This document shows, piece by piece, positions 12,137 through 20,038 of a DNA stretch of 64,000 nt. Under the pieces are notes generated by a model. It saw only the letters and a program-made list of their open reading frames with translations, was not told the origin of the DNA and did no database searches. Position numbers and translations under genes: made by a program. The number at the start of each line of letters is the position of its first letter. Positions within the stretch are counted from its first letter, which is position 1. Origin of the DNA: Marinobacter adhaerens HP15 (GTDB lineage Bacteria; Pseudomonadota; Gammaproteobacteria; Pseudomonadales; Oleiphilaceae). The stretch covers positions 1,612,001-1,676,000 of the forward strand of contig NC_017506.1 of assembly GCF_000166295.1 (NCBI RefSeq), read 5' to 3'.

Positions 12137-12769
12137 CTACACCGTTCCCTGATGGCGGCCGGCGCTGGCGTAAAGTCGCAGGTAGTCCGTGCTGGTAACA
12201 ATTCCGGAGGCGGCGCCTTTGGCATCTACCACCAGGGCTGCGTTGAGCTGGTGGGCCAGCATGAGCCTGGCGAGCTGATGGGCATCGGTCTCGGGTGAGG
12301 CTGTCAGGAACGCGGGCAACTCGATGTGAACCAGGCTCTGGCTCATGGCATCGGCTTCGTTCTCGTGAAGCCAGCCCAGGAGCCAACGCAGGTCGACAAG
12401 GCCGGCAACGTTGTTATCCGCCATGATCACAAGGTGATGCACCTGGTGCTCGTCCATGACGGTTAAAGCCTCAGAAATCGTTGCAGACGCCGGAACGGAA
12501 TACAGGGTTTGAGACGAGATGCTGGATACCGGCAGATAAGGGCGGTCTTCCCGGCGCTCGCCAGCGGCCGCCGCGCCGTATTCCTCAAGTGCTTTGTAGC
12601 GACCGGCATTGGCGGCCTGCTGGAACTCGGCGTCCGTTGCCTCACTTCGGCCAGGATTAATGCTCTGGGTTTCTGCCAGCTCTGTAACATCACCCACAGG
12701 CCTTGCCCGGAATGTTTCCGGTAGCCGGGTTCCGACCGGGCGGCCGGGTTCGCTGACAAAAATGGACAT
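12137..12769 (-). CDS. CBS-domain protein
   Basis: This 210-residue cytoplasmic protein has a variable N-terminal third rich in Ala, Glu and Arg, followed by a pair of CBS motifs (about residues 85-140 and 155-205). Typical pieces are TISEALTVMDEHQVHHLVIM and LNAALVVDAKGAASGIVTST. CBS pairs (Bateman modules) bind adenine nucleotides such as AMP, ATP or cyclic-di-AMP and regulate partner proteins. No catalytic domain is attached, so it is a stand-alone nucleotide sensor of unknown partner. It is convergent with the lipoprotein gene (12-bp gap) and 73 bp downstream of mnmC on the same strand. Confidence 0.85.
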   Translation of the reverse strand: MSIFVSEPGRPVGTRLPETFRARPVGDVTELAETQSINPGRSEATDAEFQQAANAGRYKALEEYGAAAAGERREDRPYLPVSSISSQTLYSVPASATISEALTVMDEHQVHHLVIMADNNVAGLVDLRWLLGWLHENEADAMSQSLVHIELPAFLTASPETDAHQLARLMLAHQLNAALVVDAKGAASGIVTSTDYLRLYASAGRHQGTV

Positions 12770-12842
12770 GGGTTCTCTCCGTGACTATGCCACCATTTCG
12801 ATGGTTATCGGCAGTCTGACCGGAAACTTCAGCTGGAGTTTA

Positions 12843-14741
12843 TTACGAAACCACCACATTCGTCTGATAGAGGCGTCGGGTTTCAAGGCGTTTGGCCAGG
12901 TTCGCGGGAAGGCAGGGAGGTTGTCCGGTAAGCAAGTCAGCCAGATATTCGGCCAGGAGCGGTGCGTAGGTCAGTCCTTTGCTGCCAAGGCCAGTAAGGA
13001 GGTAAAGGCTATCGAGATCGCCGCTCTCGCCGTCGAAAACGGGTCCAGCCACCGGCTGGTAGTCATGGGTGGTGCATCGGAAGGCAACCCGGCCACTGAG
13101 TTCCTGGCCGCTAAGCGCATCGCTTTCATCGGAAAACACCGCAGGCAGCATCGAGCCGAGTTCATCGATGTTCTCGTTATGACTTTCCACGGTGGGCGAT
13201 GGGTTGTTGTCGCGTAGGTCGAAGGTTGCGCCGGTTACGGCAAACTCGCCCAGTGCAGGGTTTAGATACCGGTTCCCACAGACAACGGCCGTTGGGCTTC
13301 TGAGAGCTGTGGCTGGTAGGTGGCTAACCTGGCCACGAATGGCTTTCAGCCGGAAACGACCCTTTGTCGGGATAAGCTCCGGGCTGAGATGGCCCGAGCA
13401 GATGACCACCCGGTCAGCGGTGATCGATCTGTTGTTTTCCGTCGAAATGCTCCATGTTCCGTCCGAACGCCGAAGATTGTTGACCTCGCTATGGAACAGC
13501 GTGGATATCAGCGGGTGGTTCGCCAGTTCCTTGCAAAGGTTTGCGGGTTCGAGCCAGCCACTGCCTGGGAACCAGAGCCCGCCCGATTCCGTGGGCACGC
13601 CTGTCAGGGCGCTGGCCTGTTCCCGGGTCACCGGGTAAAAGATACTCCGGGGGTAGTCGTTCCTTTGGAGAAACCTCCGCTGCCGGTCCGCTTCCTGGGG
13701 ATTGTGGGCCAGCTGTAGCAGGCCGGTCGGATGCCAGTGCTGGTCGCGCCAGTTGTGGTAGAAACGCTGCGCGAACGTGAGGGCTGTGAGCGCCAGCTCG
13801 GTCTGGTCGTTGAACTCTACGCCCAGCTTCACATACAGGGCGCCCTGGGCGTTGCCCGAGGCTGCTGCACCCGGACCATGGGCGTCGATCAGTGTTACCG
13901 GGTATCCCCGGTCTGCCAGGTTTCTTGCCAGTGCGCAGCCGGCAACACCTGCGCCGATGATTAAGATCGATTCCTGTTGTTCCGTGGGAACCGTTTTGAT
14001 GGGTGCCGGGTTCTCCGCGACAAGAACGCCTTTCAGCATATCCCGTTTGCGACCGTATCCGGTGGTTTTTTCCATCCGGAATCCGGCCTCCATCAAGGCC
14101 CGACGAATCCGGCCAACGGAGGTAAAGGTCGCCAGAGTTGTGCCCGGCTTACTGTGTGCACGGATCTTGTTGATGGTGTTTTCCAGCCACATATCCGGGT
14201 TGCGGGACGGAGCGAACCCGTCCAGAAACCAGGCGTCGGCTTGAAAATCCAGGGATTGCCAGGCGTCGGTAATGTCGCCGAAAAACAGCGTCAGTCGAAC
14301 CTGCCCCCCGGCCAGGAGCAGCCTGTGTACCCCGCGCACCAGGGGTGGGTAATTCAGAAGCAGTTCGTCGGCCAGCGCCGCCAGTTCGGGCCACTGTGCC
14401 AGGGCCCGGGCCAGGTCCTCGTGGGTGAGGGGGAAACGTTCAACGGAAACGAAGTGCAGCGTCGCCGCATGGGCCGGAGCGTGTCGCTGCCAGGCTTGCC
14501 AGGCAGCGAGAAAGTTCAGGCCGGTCCCAAAGCCGTTTTCGGCAATAACGAAATTGCCGCCCTCGGGAATCTGTGCGAAACGTTCGGGCAACTGGTTGTG
14601 TTGCAGGAAAACGTAGCGTGTTTCCTCGAGACCATTGTCACGGCTGAAATAGACATCGCCGAACCGGATGGACTCCGGGACGCCGTCGTGCCAAGCCAGT
14701 TCAGCGGGCTCTATTCCGGGCGGCAGGGGAGCACGGTCCAC
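12843..14741 (-). CDS. mnmC: Bifunctional tRNA (mnm5s2U34) biosynthesis enzyme MnmC
   Basis: The 632-residue protein completes 5-methylaminomethyl-2-thiouridine at the wobble base of tRNA for Lys, Glu and Gln. The N-terminal half (about 1-240) is the SAM-dependent methyltransferase (FVIAENGFGTGLNFLAAW is the SAM loop; DAWFLDGFAPSRNPDMW is the catalytic region). The C-terminal half (about 255-625) is the FAD-dependent oxidase that removes the carboxymethyl group (ILIIGAGVAGCALARNLADR is the dinucleotide-binding loop at about 259). The start is GTG at 14741, four bases after the cyclophilin stop codon, so the two genes form an operon. Length is normal and both active halves are intact. Confidence 0.95.
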   Translation of the reverse strand: MDRAPLPPGIEPAELAWHDGVPESIRFGDVYFSRDNGLEETRYVFLQHNQLPERFAQIPEGGNFVIAENGFGTGLNFLAAWQAWQRHAPAHAATLHFVSVERFPLTHEDLARALAQWPELAALADELLLNYPPLVRGVHRLLLAGGQVRLTLFFGDITDAWQSLDFQADAWFLDGFAPSRNPDMWLENTINKIRAHSKPGTTLATFTSVGRIRRALMEAGFRMEKTTGYGRKRDMLKGVLVAENPAPIKTVPTEQQESILIIGAGVAGCALARNLADRGYPVTLIDAHGPGAAASGNAQGALYVKLGVEFNDQTELALTALTFAQRFYHNWRDQHWHPTGLLQLAHNPQEADRQRRFLQRNDYPRSIFYPVTREQASALTGVPTESGGLWFPGSGWLEPANLCKELANHPLISTLFHSEVNNLRRSDGTWSISTENNRSITADRVVICSGHLSPELIPTKGRFRLKAIRGQVSHLPATALRSPTAVVCGNRYLNPALGEFAVTGATFDLRDNNPSPTVESHNENIDELGSMLPAVFSDESDALSGQELSGRVAFRCTTHDYQPVAGPVFDGESGDLDSLYLLTGLGSKGLTYAPLLAEYLADLLTGQPPCLPANLAKRLETRRLYQTNVVVS

Positions 14742-14745
14742 GGTG

Positions 14746-15366
14746 TCAGCCTTCGGGGTCGACCACGGTGACGGTTTCGATGATCACAGGTTCAACCGGC
14801 ACATCGGCCATCCCCTGTTTGCGAGTGGTCTGTTTGCGGGCAATGGCATCGACAACGCCCATGCCCTCGGTCACCTTGCCAAAAACCGCATAACCCGGGC
14901 CGCGAACTCCGGCGTTCAGGAACCCGTTGTCGGAAAGGTTGATAAAGAACTGGGACGTGGCGGAATCAGGCGCACTGGTGCGAGCCATCGCAATGGTTCC
15001 ACGAAGGTTCGGCAGTGTCTCTTTCGCTTCGTTGCGGATAGGGGCCCGAGTGGACTTGCGGGAGAGATCCCGGGTGAAACCGCCGCCCTGGATCATGAAC
15101 CCGGGTATAACCCGATGGAAGATGGTGCCGTCGAAAAAACCGTCTTCGGCGTACTGCAGGAAATTGTCGACCGTTTCGGGCGCAACATCCGGGCGAAGCT
15201 GAAGCTCGATAGCGCCTTCACTGGTCACCATGCGGACCTTTGGAAGAGGATCACTGGCCGGTTGCTCATTGGTTTGCGCCTGCACCGCGGCAGTCGGCAT
15301 GAGCAGGGCGAATGCCATAAGCAATACGGGTGTCACAGTTTTCAGGGGTTTTACCATGTTTGTCAT
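14746..15366 (-). CDS. Periplasmic peptidyl-prolyl cis-trans isomerase, cyclophilin type
   Basis: The 206-residue protein has a cleavable signal peptide (hydrophobic VTPVLLMAFALLM, likely cut after AVQA at about residue 30) followed by a cyclophilin domain (about 43-200). Family residues are seen in FDGTIFHRVIPGFMIQGGG, TIAMARTSAPDSATSQFFIN and VFGKVTEGMGVVD. It catalyses proline isomerisation during folding of exported proteins, so the location is periplasmic, like E. coli PpiA. It is the first gene of an operon with mnmC, with a four-base gap. The start could be ATG 15366 or the in-frame ATG at 15357. Confidence 0.92.
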   Translation of the reverse strand: MTNMVKPLKTVTPVLLMAFALLMPTAAVQAQTNEQPASDPLPKVRMVTSEGAIELQLRPDVAPETVDNFLQYAEDGFFDGTIFHRVIPGFMIQGGGFTRDLSRKSTRAPIRNEAKETLPNLRGTIAMARTSAPDSATSQFFINLSDNGFLNAGVRGPGYAVFGKVTEGMGVVDAIARKQTTRKQGMADVPVEPVIIETVTVVDPEG

Positions 15367-15584
15367 TTGCAGCCGTTCTCCGTGTTATTAGCAGGTGTGT
15401 TTCCTGCGACAATTCGGCGAATTCTGTTATCAGGTGCCAGATCTTACCAGATGGTGATGGTAAAACGGGCACTGCATCCACGCACATCGTTGTGTGATCG
15501 GCTAACCTTCCCGATATCGGAAGTCATGGATCACACTGGCCGGGCCGGGTTGTACGGTTTTCACTGTTTAAAAGGAGACACTGG

Positions 15585-16334
15585 GTGAGAATCCGTCAGG
15601 GATTTGAAGAGAAATCACGCCTCGGGCGATTGCTTATCAATCGTGGGTATCTGTCTGAGGGGCAGGTTAACGAAGGCCTCAGGCTTCAGCGGGAAACGGG
15701 ACAGCGCCTGGGTGAGGTATTTATCCAGGCGGGCTGGATCAGCGAGAAGGAGCTGCACCGTGTCCTCAAGCACCAGTCCCGCTATCGCAACGCTGCCGCC
15801 CTGGTAACAGCGGTCACGCTGCCATTCCAGCCCCTGGTAACCTTTGCGGCCAGCAATTCGGCCGAGGCGTCACAGGCAACGCTGGAAGCCGGCGAACTTT
15901 ATGAGAGAGGCAATCTTGCCCTCATGAGTGAAGCCGAGCTGGCGGCGATTTCGGGTCAGGGCGATCCGACCCTGCTGCAGCGCATTGGTATTGTCAGCAA
16001 TATGGCGGAGAACCCCGCAGGAAATGGGGAGCAAGGCACCGAGGCATCCGCAGATGTTATTGAAGGTCTCAAGCTTTCCGCCAATATCTTCGTGCCGGTT
16101 CTGAACTTCCTGGATTCAGATCTCAGCATTTCCGGTGTGCACTATCGTGAAGGGGAGCCGCGTTATCGGGTAAGAGAAGATGGCGCCCTGATGCTGGCGT
16201 TCCCTGAGCGCATCGAGGAAATCCGGATGGACAATATACGGGTTACGGGAGGCCAGGGAGCTTCAATGGGCAACGTGAGCATTCACGACATCCGGTTTCA
16301 TCCCGACTCCCAGATGACCATCTACACCCGATAA
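15585..16334 (+). CDS. MshEN-domain protein with FilA/DUF6160-like C-terminal region
   Basis: This 249-residue protein begins at a GTG with a strong AAAGGAG seven bases upstream. Residues about 9-65 resemble the MshEN module (LGRLLINRGYLSEGQVNEGL, then LGEVFIQAGWISEKELHRVL), the N-terminal domain of GspE/PilB/MshE ATPases, some of which bind cyclic-di-GMP. There is no ATPase domain. Residues about 70-90 are hydrophobic (AALVTAVTLPFQPLVTFAA), possibly a membrane segment. The rest includes SEAELAAISGQG, reminiscent of the opening of FilA/DUF6160 filament-related proteins, and a beta-rich end (MDNIRVTGGQGASMGNVSIH). It sits beside flagellar genes and is convergent with flgN. The function is unknown; an envelope or pilus-related role is only an inference. 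Confidence 0.6.
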   Translation: MRIRQGFEEKSRLGRLLINRGYLSEGQVNEGLRLQRETGQRLGEVFIQAGWISEKELHRVLKHQSRYRNAAALVTAVTLPFQPLVTFAASNSAEASQATLEAGELYERGNLALMSEAELAAISGQGDPTLLQRIGIVSNMAENPAGNGEQGTEASADVIEGLKLSANIFVPVLNFLDSDLSISGVHYREGEPRYRVREDGALMLAFPERIEEIRMDNIRVTGGQGASMGNVSIHDIRFHPDSQMTIYTR

Positions 16335-16342
16335 AGTGGAAA

Positions 16343-16364
16343 GCATGGCTCGGCAGAGCCATGC
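16343..16364. terminator. Hairpin between convergent genes (possible bidirectional terminator)
   Basis: GCATGGCTC and GAGCCATGC form a perfect 9-bp stem with a GGCA loop in the 38-bp gap between two convergent genes. Neither strand has a following T-run, so intrinsic termination may be weak. Confidence 0.45.
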
Positions 16365-16372
16365 GTCCGGGC

Positions 16373-16843
16373 TCAGGCGCTGGCGAGCACCGTGCTGCTT
16401 GATACCGTGGTCTGCTGACCCTGTGCACCGTACAGCTTTTGCTGGCCGGTGGCGCCGCGGAAAATATCTGTGAGCCTCGACAAACGCTTTTGCAAGTGGC
16501 TGATTACGCGACCGTTGGTCTGGTTCAGCGTCTGACAGGTTCGCAGCTTCTGGTCCGCTTCCTGCCAGAGTTCGAAGAGATCCGAGAATCCGGCGCTGCG
16601 AATAAAGCGGGAAGGCTCGCCACTTTCGGGGCGATATCCCATTTGTACGAGCGTTCGGATTTTCTGTTTGGCGCGTTCGCGGACTGCACCGAGGAGATCG
16701 TTCTTCTCTCTGGTCAGGGCGTCCAGCTGGCGGAGGTCGGAATTCGCAAGGCAGGTCTTTTCCTTGCCGAGAACGTCAGCCAGTGTTTCAAGCTGGCTGA
16801 TATCCTGGGAAAGAAGGGTCTTCAAATCATCAATTGCGGCCAT
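16373..16843 (-). CDS. flgN: Flagellar export chaperone FlgN
   Basis: The 156-residue helical protein fits the FlgN family: an N-terminal helical pair (LLSQDISQLETLADVLGKEK, ALTREKNDLLGAV) and a C-terminal helix (LNQTNGRVISHLQKRLSRL) that binds the hook-junction proteins FlgK and FlgL before export. It acts in the cytoplasm as a substrate chaperone of the flagellar type III export apparatus. It follows flgM on the same strand after seven bases, the standard flgM-flgN order, with GGGTGAG as ribosome-binding site. Sequence identity within this family is low, so the call rests on length, helical pattern and position. Confidence 0.88.
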   Translation of the reverse strand: MAAIDDLKTLLSQDISQLETLADVLGKEKTCLANSDLRQLDALTREKNDLLGAVRERAKQKIRTLVQMGYRPESGEPSRFIRSAGFSDLFELWQEADQKLRTCQTLNQTNGRVISHLQKRLSRLTDIFRGATGQQKLYGAQGQQTTVSSSTVLASA

Positions 16844-16850
16844 GGTCTAC

Positions 16851-17177
16851 TCACCCGAAAATGCTTTCATCCATCTCAAGCATTTTCTGGGCCAGCTTCT
16901 CGGCGTCAATCTTGTACGTGCCATTTTCGAGGGCGGAACGGATCTGCTCGATGCGGTCGTCATCCATTTCCGGATAATCGCCCAGCTTTTGTTCGAGCTG
17001 CTTCAGATTCTTGGCCTGATTGCTCAGGCTAACGTTCTCACCACGGGCCCCCTGGGCCTGTGTCTTCGCCTGTTCGTTGGATGCCGGCTGGGTATTCTGT
17101 GCGCCGGAGCTTTTGTCGGCCGTAGTTCTCTGGGTGTTGACCTGGCCGGGGCCAATTCCATTTAAGTCAACTGACAT
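16851..17177 (-). CDS. flgM: Anti-sigma-28 factor FlgM
   Basis: The 108-residue protein has a disordered N-terminal half rich in Gln, Thr, Ala and Ser and a C-terminal sigma-28-binding region with the family signature (ENVSLSNQAKNLKQLEQKL, MDDDRIEQIRSALENGTY, DAEKLAQKMLEME-like end). FlgM holds FliA inactive until the hook-basal body is complete and FlgM is exported. A sigma-28-like promoter lies about 60 bases upstream (17237-17263), giving the familiar feedback in which FliA drives expression of its own inhibitor. It is cotranscribed with flgN. Confidence 0.93.
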   Translation of the reverse strand: MSVDLNGIGPGQVNTQRTTADKSSGAQNTQPASNEQAKTQAQGARGENVSLSNQAKNLKQLEQKLGDYPEMDDDRIEQIRSALENGTYKIDAEKLAQKMLEMDESIFG

Positions 17178-17236
17178 ATCTGTACCTGCTTGCCTGTCGC
17201 GCCACGAATGCGGCGCTTACTCGAGTTTATGTCTTC

Positions 17237-17263
17237 TTAACGGCGGCGCCGCGAAAACCTTTA
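17237..17263 (-). promoter_or_regulatory. Sigma-28 (FliA) promoter for flgM-flgN
   Basis: Read on the minus strand, TAAA (17260-17263) is followed after exactly 15 bases by GCCGTTAA (17237-17244). This matches the enterobacterial and pseudomonad FliA consensus TAAA-N15-GCCGATAA with one mismatch. The predicted start of transcription is about 50 bases upstream of the flgM ATG. Confidence 0.8.
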
Positions 17264-17350
17264 GTACTTTTTAGCACTTTTTTCATCTGCTTTTACGACC
17301 GGTTTTGCGGCATTCACTTGCCGCTCCGGCAAGCCTCTGCCGCACGCGGC

Positions 17351-18052
17351 TCACATCGGAATCTCCACGTGGCCCGGCGCGACAACGCTGGCTCTTATCG
17401 TGCGCGATGAGCGCAGATTCTCAACCAGAACCTGTTCGCCAACGCTGGCGCTTGCCAGGGCTTTGCCCCGGGAACGTACTGAAAATCCACCGGTTTTGGC
17501 GGTGATGATAACATGATCGCCTCGTTCGACCGCATTCGGGGCCGAAAGCATGTCTGGTGTAACGAGCGATCCGGCATTCACTGCGCGCCGCACTTCCATG
17601 CCAATCGCCTGCTTCGAGTCCGTAATCACGCCACGTCTGGATGAATTGATTTCAACAGACTGCTTTGCAAGCAGCCCTTCGGTTATTCGCTCTCCACGCG
17701 TGAGTGGCCTCGCTGCTACCAGGGCTGGCCCATGGATAGAGACTGAAGCGGTAACAAACATTCGCCATGGGCGGGTTCCTTCGCAGGCTACCTGCAACGA
17801 CGGGCTGGTGCTTTTCCATGGGTCACCGCTGAACTCTACACTCAAAGGCTTTTCGCACTCGGCGAGAGCGAGGCGGCTGTCGATGGAACCGGGTTCGAAG
17901 GAAACGGTGTAGCCATGCTCGGCCTGTTCAGACGCAAAGCTGTCCAGAAACGCCAGGGTTGCTTTCTGAATCTGTTCAGCCGTCGTTCCAGCAAGGAGCG
18001 GCGTGCTCAGGCCAGACATTAGCAGTAGTAGGGCGAAATTCGTGATGCGCAT
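17351..18052 (-). CDS. flgA: Flagellar P-ring assembly chaperone FlgA
   Basis: The 233-residue periplasmic protein has a signal peptide (FALLLLMSGLSTPLLA, likely cut near residue 22), an N-terminal region, and a C-terminal SAF domain (about residues 110-232) with the FlgA pattern: ALVAARPLTRGERITEGLL, then IGMEVRRAVNAGSLVTPDML and GDHVIITAKTGGFSVRSRGK. FlgA helps FlgI polymerise into the P-ring around the rod. It lies upstream of flgM on the same strand and diverges from cheV. The 173-bp gap to flgM contains the FliA-type promoter, so flgA and flgMN are probably expressed at different stages. Confidence 0.93.
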   Translation of the reverse strand: MRITNFALLLLMSGLSTPLLAGTTAEQIQKATLAFLDSFASEQAEHGYTVSFEPGSIDSRLALAECEKPLSVEFSGDPWKSTSPSLQVACEGTRPWRMFVTASVSIHGPALVAARPLTRGERITEGLLAKQSVEINSSRRGVITDSKQAIGMEVRRAVNAGSLVTPDMLSAPNAVERGDHVIITAKTGGFSVRSRGKALASASVGEQVLVENLRSSRTIRASVVAPGHVEIPM

Positions 18053-18107
18053 ACGTATCAGTTTGTCCTATGCTGTCAACAACAGGGCAGAAAAGCCCGA
18101 ATCAGGC

Positions 18108-18134
18108 TAAGGATTCGGTAAAAGTGGCCGTTAA
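18108..18134 (+). promoter_or_regulatory. Probable sigma-28 promoter for cheV-cheR
   Basis: TAAG (18108-18111), 15 bases, then GCCGTTAA (18127-18134): a match to the FliA consensus TAAA-N15-GCCGATAA with one mismatch in each box. The -10 box is identical to that of the flgM promoter in this window. Transcription would start about 100 bases before the cheV ATG. Confidence 0.65.
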
Positions 18135-18240
18135 ATGGGCTGACCCACCCCTGATATGACGGGTTTCCGTCGATCAGGCTATTATTCAGTGAACAGCAAG
18201 ATATATGCCGTTGTAATTCCGGCAAGCCAGGAGAATCGAA

Positions 18241-19170
18241 ATGGCAGGGGTTTTGGACAGTGTCAACCAGCGCACTCAGATGGTCGGAAAGAACCGCCTT
18301 GAGCTGCTTCTTTTCCGTCTCAGAGGGCGCCAGATCTACGGGATCAACGTGTTCAAGGTGAAAGAGGTTCTGCAGTGTCCGAAGCTGTTCTCCCTGCCCA
18401 ACAGTCGGCCGGTCGTTCGAGGCGTAGCCCATAGCCGGGGTGAGACTATCCCCATTATCGATCTGAGCATGGCAATCGGTCTGCCGGGTATCCCGCAAGA
18501 CGAGCTCTCCACCAGCTTCGTCATCATCACTGAATACAATCGCAAAACGCAGGGTTTCCTGGTGAGCGGCGTCGAGCGAATCATGAACATGAACTGGGAA
18601 GAAATCCTGCCTCCACCCAAAGGGGCCGGCAAGGATGTCTATCTTACCGCTGTCACGAAAATTGATGATAAGCTTATTGAAATCATTGATGTAGAGAAGA
18701 TTCTTTCAGAAGTTTCTCCGCTCGGGGAGGACGTAACCGAAGCCGTTCTGAGCAAGAGCGCGGACCGGGTGCCGGGGCATCTGCCCGTGCTGGTGGTCGA
18801 TGATTCGTCCGTGGCCCGGCGCCAGATACAGCGGTGTCTCACCGCAATTGGCATGGAAGTGGTGCTGAAAAACGACGGCAAGCAGGCTATTGAACATCTG
18901 AAGGAAATCACTGCGGACGGTTCCCGGGCCAAGGATCACTTCTCTCTGATCATCTCGGACGTGGAGATGCCTGAAATGGATGGCTACACCCTCGTCACCA
19001 AGGTGAAAGAGGACCCGGCGCTTTCGGATATGTTTGTTATGCTTCACACCTCACTCAGCGGTGTGTTCAACCAGGCCATGGTAAAGAAGGTCGGGGCCGA
19101 CGACTTTATGGCAAAGTTCAGTCCGGACGAGCTGGCAGAGCGGGTGATGGAAATCATCGACCAGGGTTGA
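18241..19170 (+). CDS. cheV: Chemotaxis coupling protein CheV
   Basis: The 309-residue protein joins an N-terminal CheW-like domain (about residues 15-165; FRLRGRQIYGINVFKVKEVL, GRQ-type core and HSRGETIPIIDLSMAIG) to a C-terminal response-regulator receiver (about 180-305). The receiver has VLVVDDSSVARRQIQR with the acidic pocket, phospho-acceptor Asp in LIISDVEMPEMDGYTLV, and a late conserved Lys in DDFMAKFSPDEL. CheV couples chemoreceptors to CheA, with phosphorylation-dependent adaptation. It is followed after 37 bp by cheR. The FliA-type promoter upstream fits a late flagellar/chemotaxis class gene. Confidence 0.95.
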   Translation: MAGVLDSVNQRTQMVGKNRLELLLFRLRGRQIYGINVFKVKEVLQCPKLFSLPNSRPVVRGVAHSRGETIPIIDLSMAIGLPGIPQDELSTSFVIITEYNRKTQGFLVSGVERIMNMNWEEILPPPKGAGKDVYLTAVTKIDDKLIEIIDVEKILSEVSPLGEDVTEAVLSKSADRVPGHLPVLVVDDSSVARRQIQRCLTAIGMEVVLKNDGKQAIEHLKEITADGSRAKDHFSLIISDVEMPEMDGYTLVTKVKEDPALSDMFVMLHTSLSGVFNQAMVKKVGADDFMAKFSPDELAERVMEIIDQG

Positions 19171-19207
19171 TGGAGCCGCTCAAAGATTCACTCAGAACAG
19201 AGACCCA

Positions 19208-20035
19208 ATGAAAGCGGAAATAACGCCACAGGAATATGAAGCCTTCAAATCGTTCCTGCAGGACGCCTGTGGGATTTTACTGGGCGATAATAAACAGTAC
19301 CTGGTCAAAAGCCGGTTGCGCAGGATTCTTGAAGAGAACAGCCTGAATACCCTGGGTGAACTGCTCGAGCGTCTTAAGCGCCCCGGGCGGGGCGGCCTGA
19401 AAGAGACTGTCATCGATGCGATGACAACCAATGAAACCCTGTGGTTCCGTGACAATCACCCTTTCCGGATTCTTCAGGAGAAACTGCTTCCCGAATTCGC
19501 AGAGCGCAACTCGATGCAGCCTTTGCGTATCTGGTCTGCGGCCTGCTCAACCGGCCAGGAGCCGTATTCGATTGCCATGATCGTCGAGGAGTTTCGGCGG
19601 GCGAGGCCCGGGAAGCTGCGGGATGTAAAGATCACCGCGACGGATATCTCCAAAAGCGTTCTTGATGTGGCTCGCAAGGGCGAGTATGAAATGCTTGCTA
19701 TTGGTCGGGGGCTCTCGCCAGAGCGCCAGAAGCAGTTTTTCACGCCGTCCCTGAACGGTGGCTGGCAGATCAAACCCCAGATCAAGAGCATGGTGGAGTT
19801 CAAGGAGTTGAACCTGCTTGAGCGTTATATGCTGGGCAAGTTCGATATTGTGATGTGCCGGAACGTTCTGATCTATTTTTCGGCGGACCTGAAAAAGGAC
19901 ATTCTCACCCGGATGCACGCCACCCTGAACCCGGGCGGCTATCTGGTTCTTGGTGCCTCGGAATCGCTCAACGGCTTGCCCCATCTCTACGAGATGGTGC
20001 AGTGCCACCCCGGAATCATCTACAGGAAAAAATAA
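19208..20035 (+). CDS. cheR: Chemotaxis protein methyltransferase CheR
   Basis: The 275-residue enzyme methylates glutamates of chemoreceptors using S-adenosylmethionine. It has the small helical N-terminal domain (about residues 1-75, with KSRLRRILEENSLNTLGELL) and the SAM-binding catalytic domain (about 85-275), including TNETLWFRDNHPF, RIWSAACSTGQEPYSIAM and FDIVMCRNVLIYFS. Length is normal. In many relatives cheV-cheR is followed by the flgBCDE rod and hook genes; here an MFS transporter starts three bases downstream, so the flg cluster lies elsewhere or has been rearranged. Confidence 0.96.
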   Translation: MKAEITPQEYEAFKSFLQDACGILLGDNKQYLVKSRLRRILEENSLNTLGELLERLKRPGRGGLKETVIDAMTTNETLWFRDNHPFRILQEKLLPEFAERNSMQPLRIWSAACSTGQEPYSIAMIVEEFRRARPGKLRDVKITATDISKSVLDVARKGEYEMLAIGRGLSPERQKQFFTPSLNGGWQIKPQIKSMVEFKELNLLERYMLGKFDIVMCRNVLIYFSADLKKDILTRMHATLNPGGYLVLGASESLNGLPHLYEMVQCHPGIIYRKK

Positions 20036-20038
20036 TCC

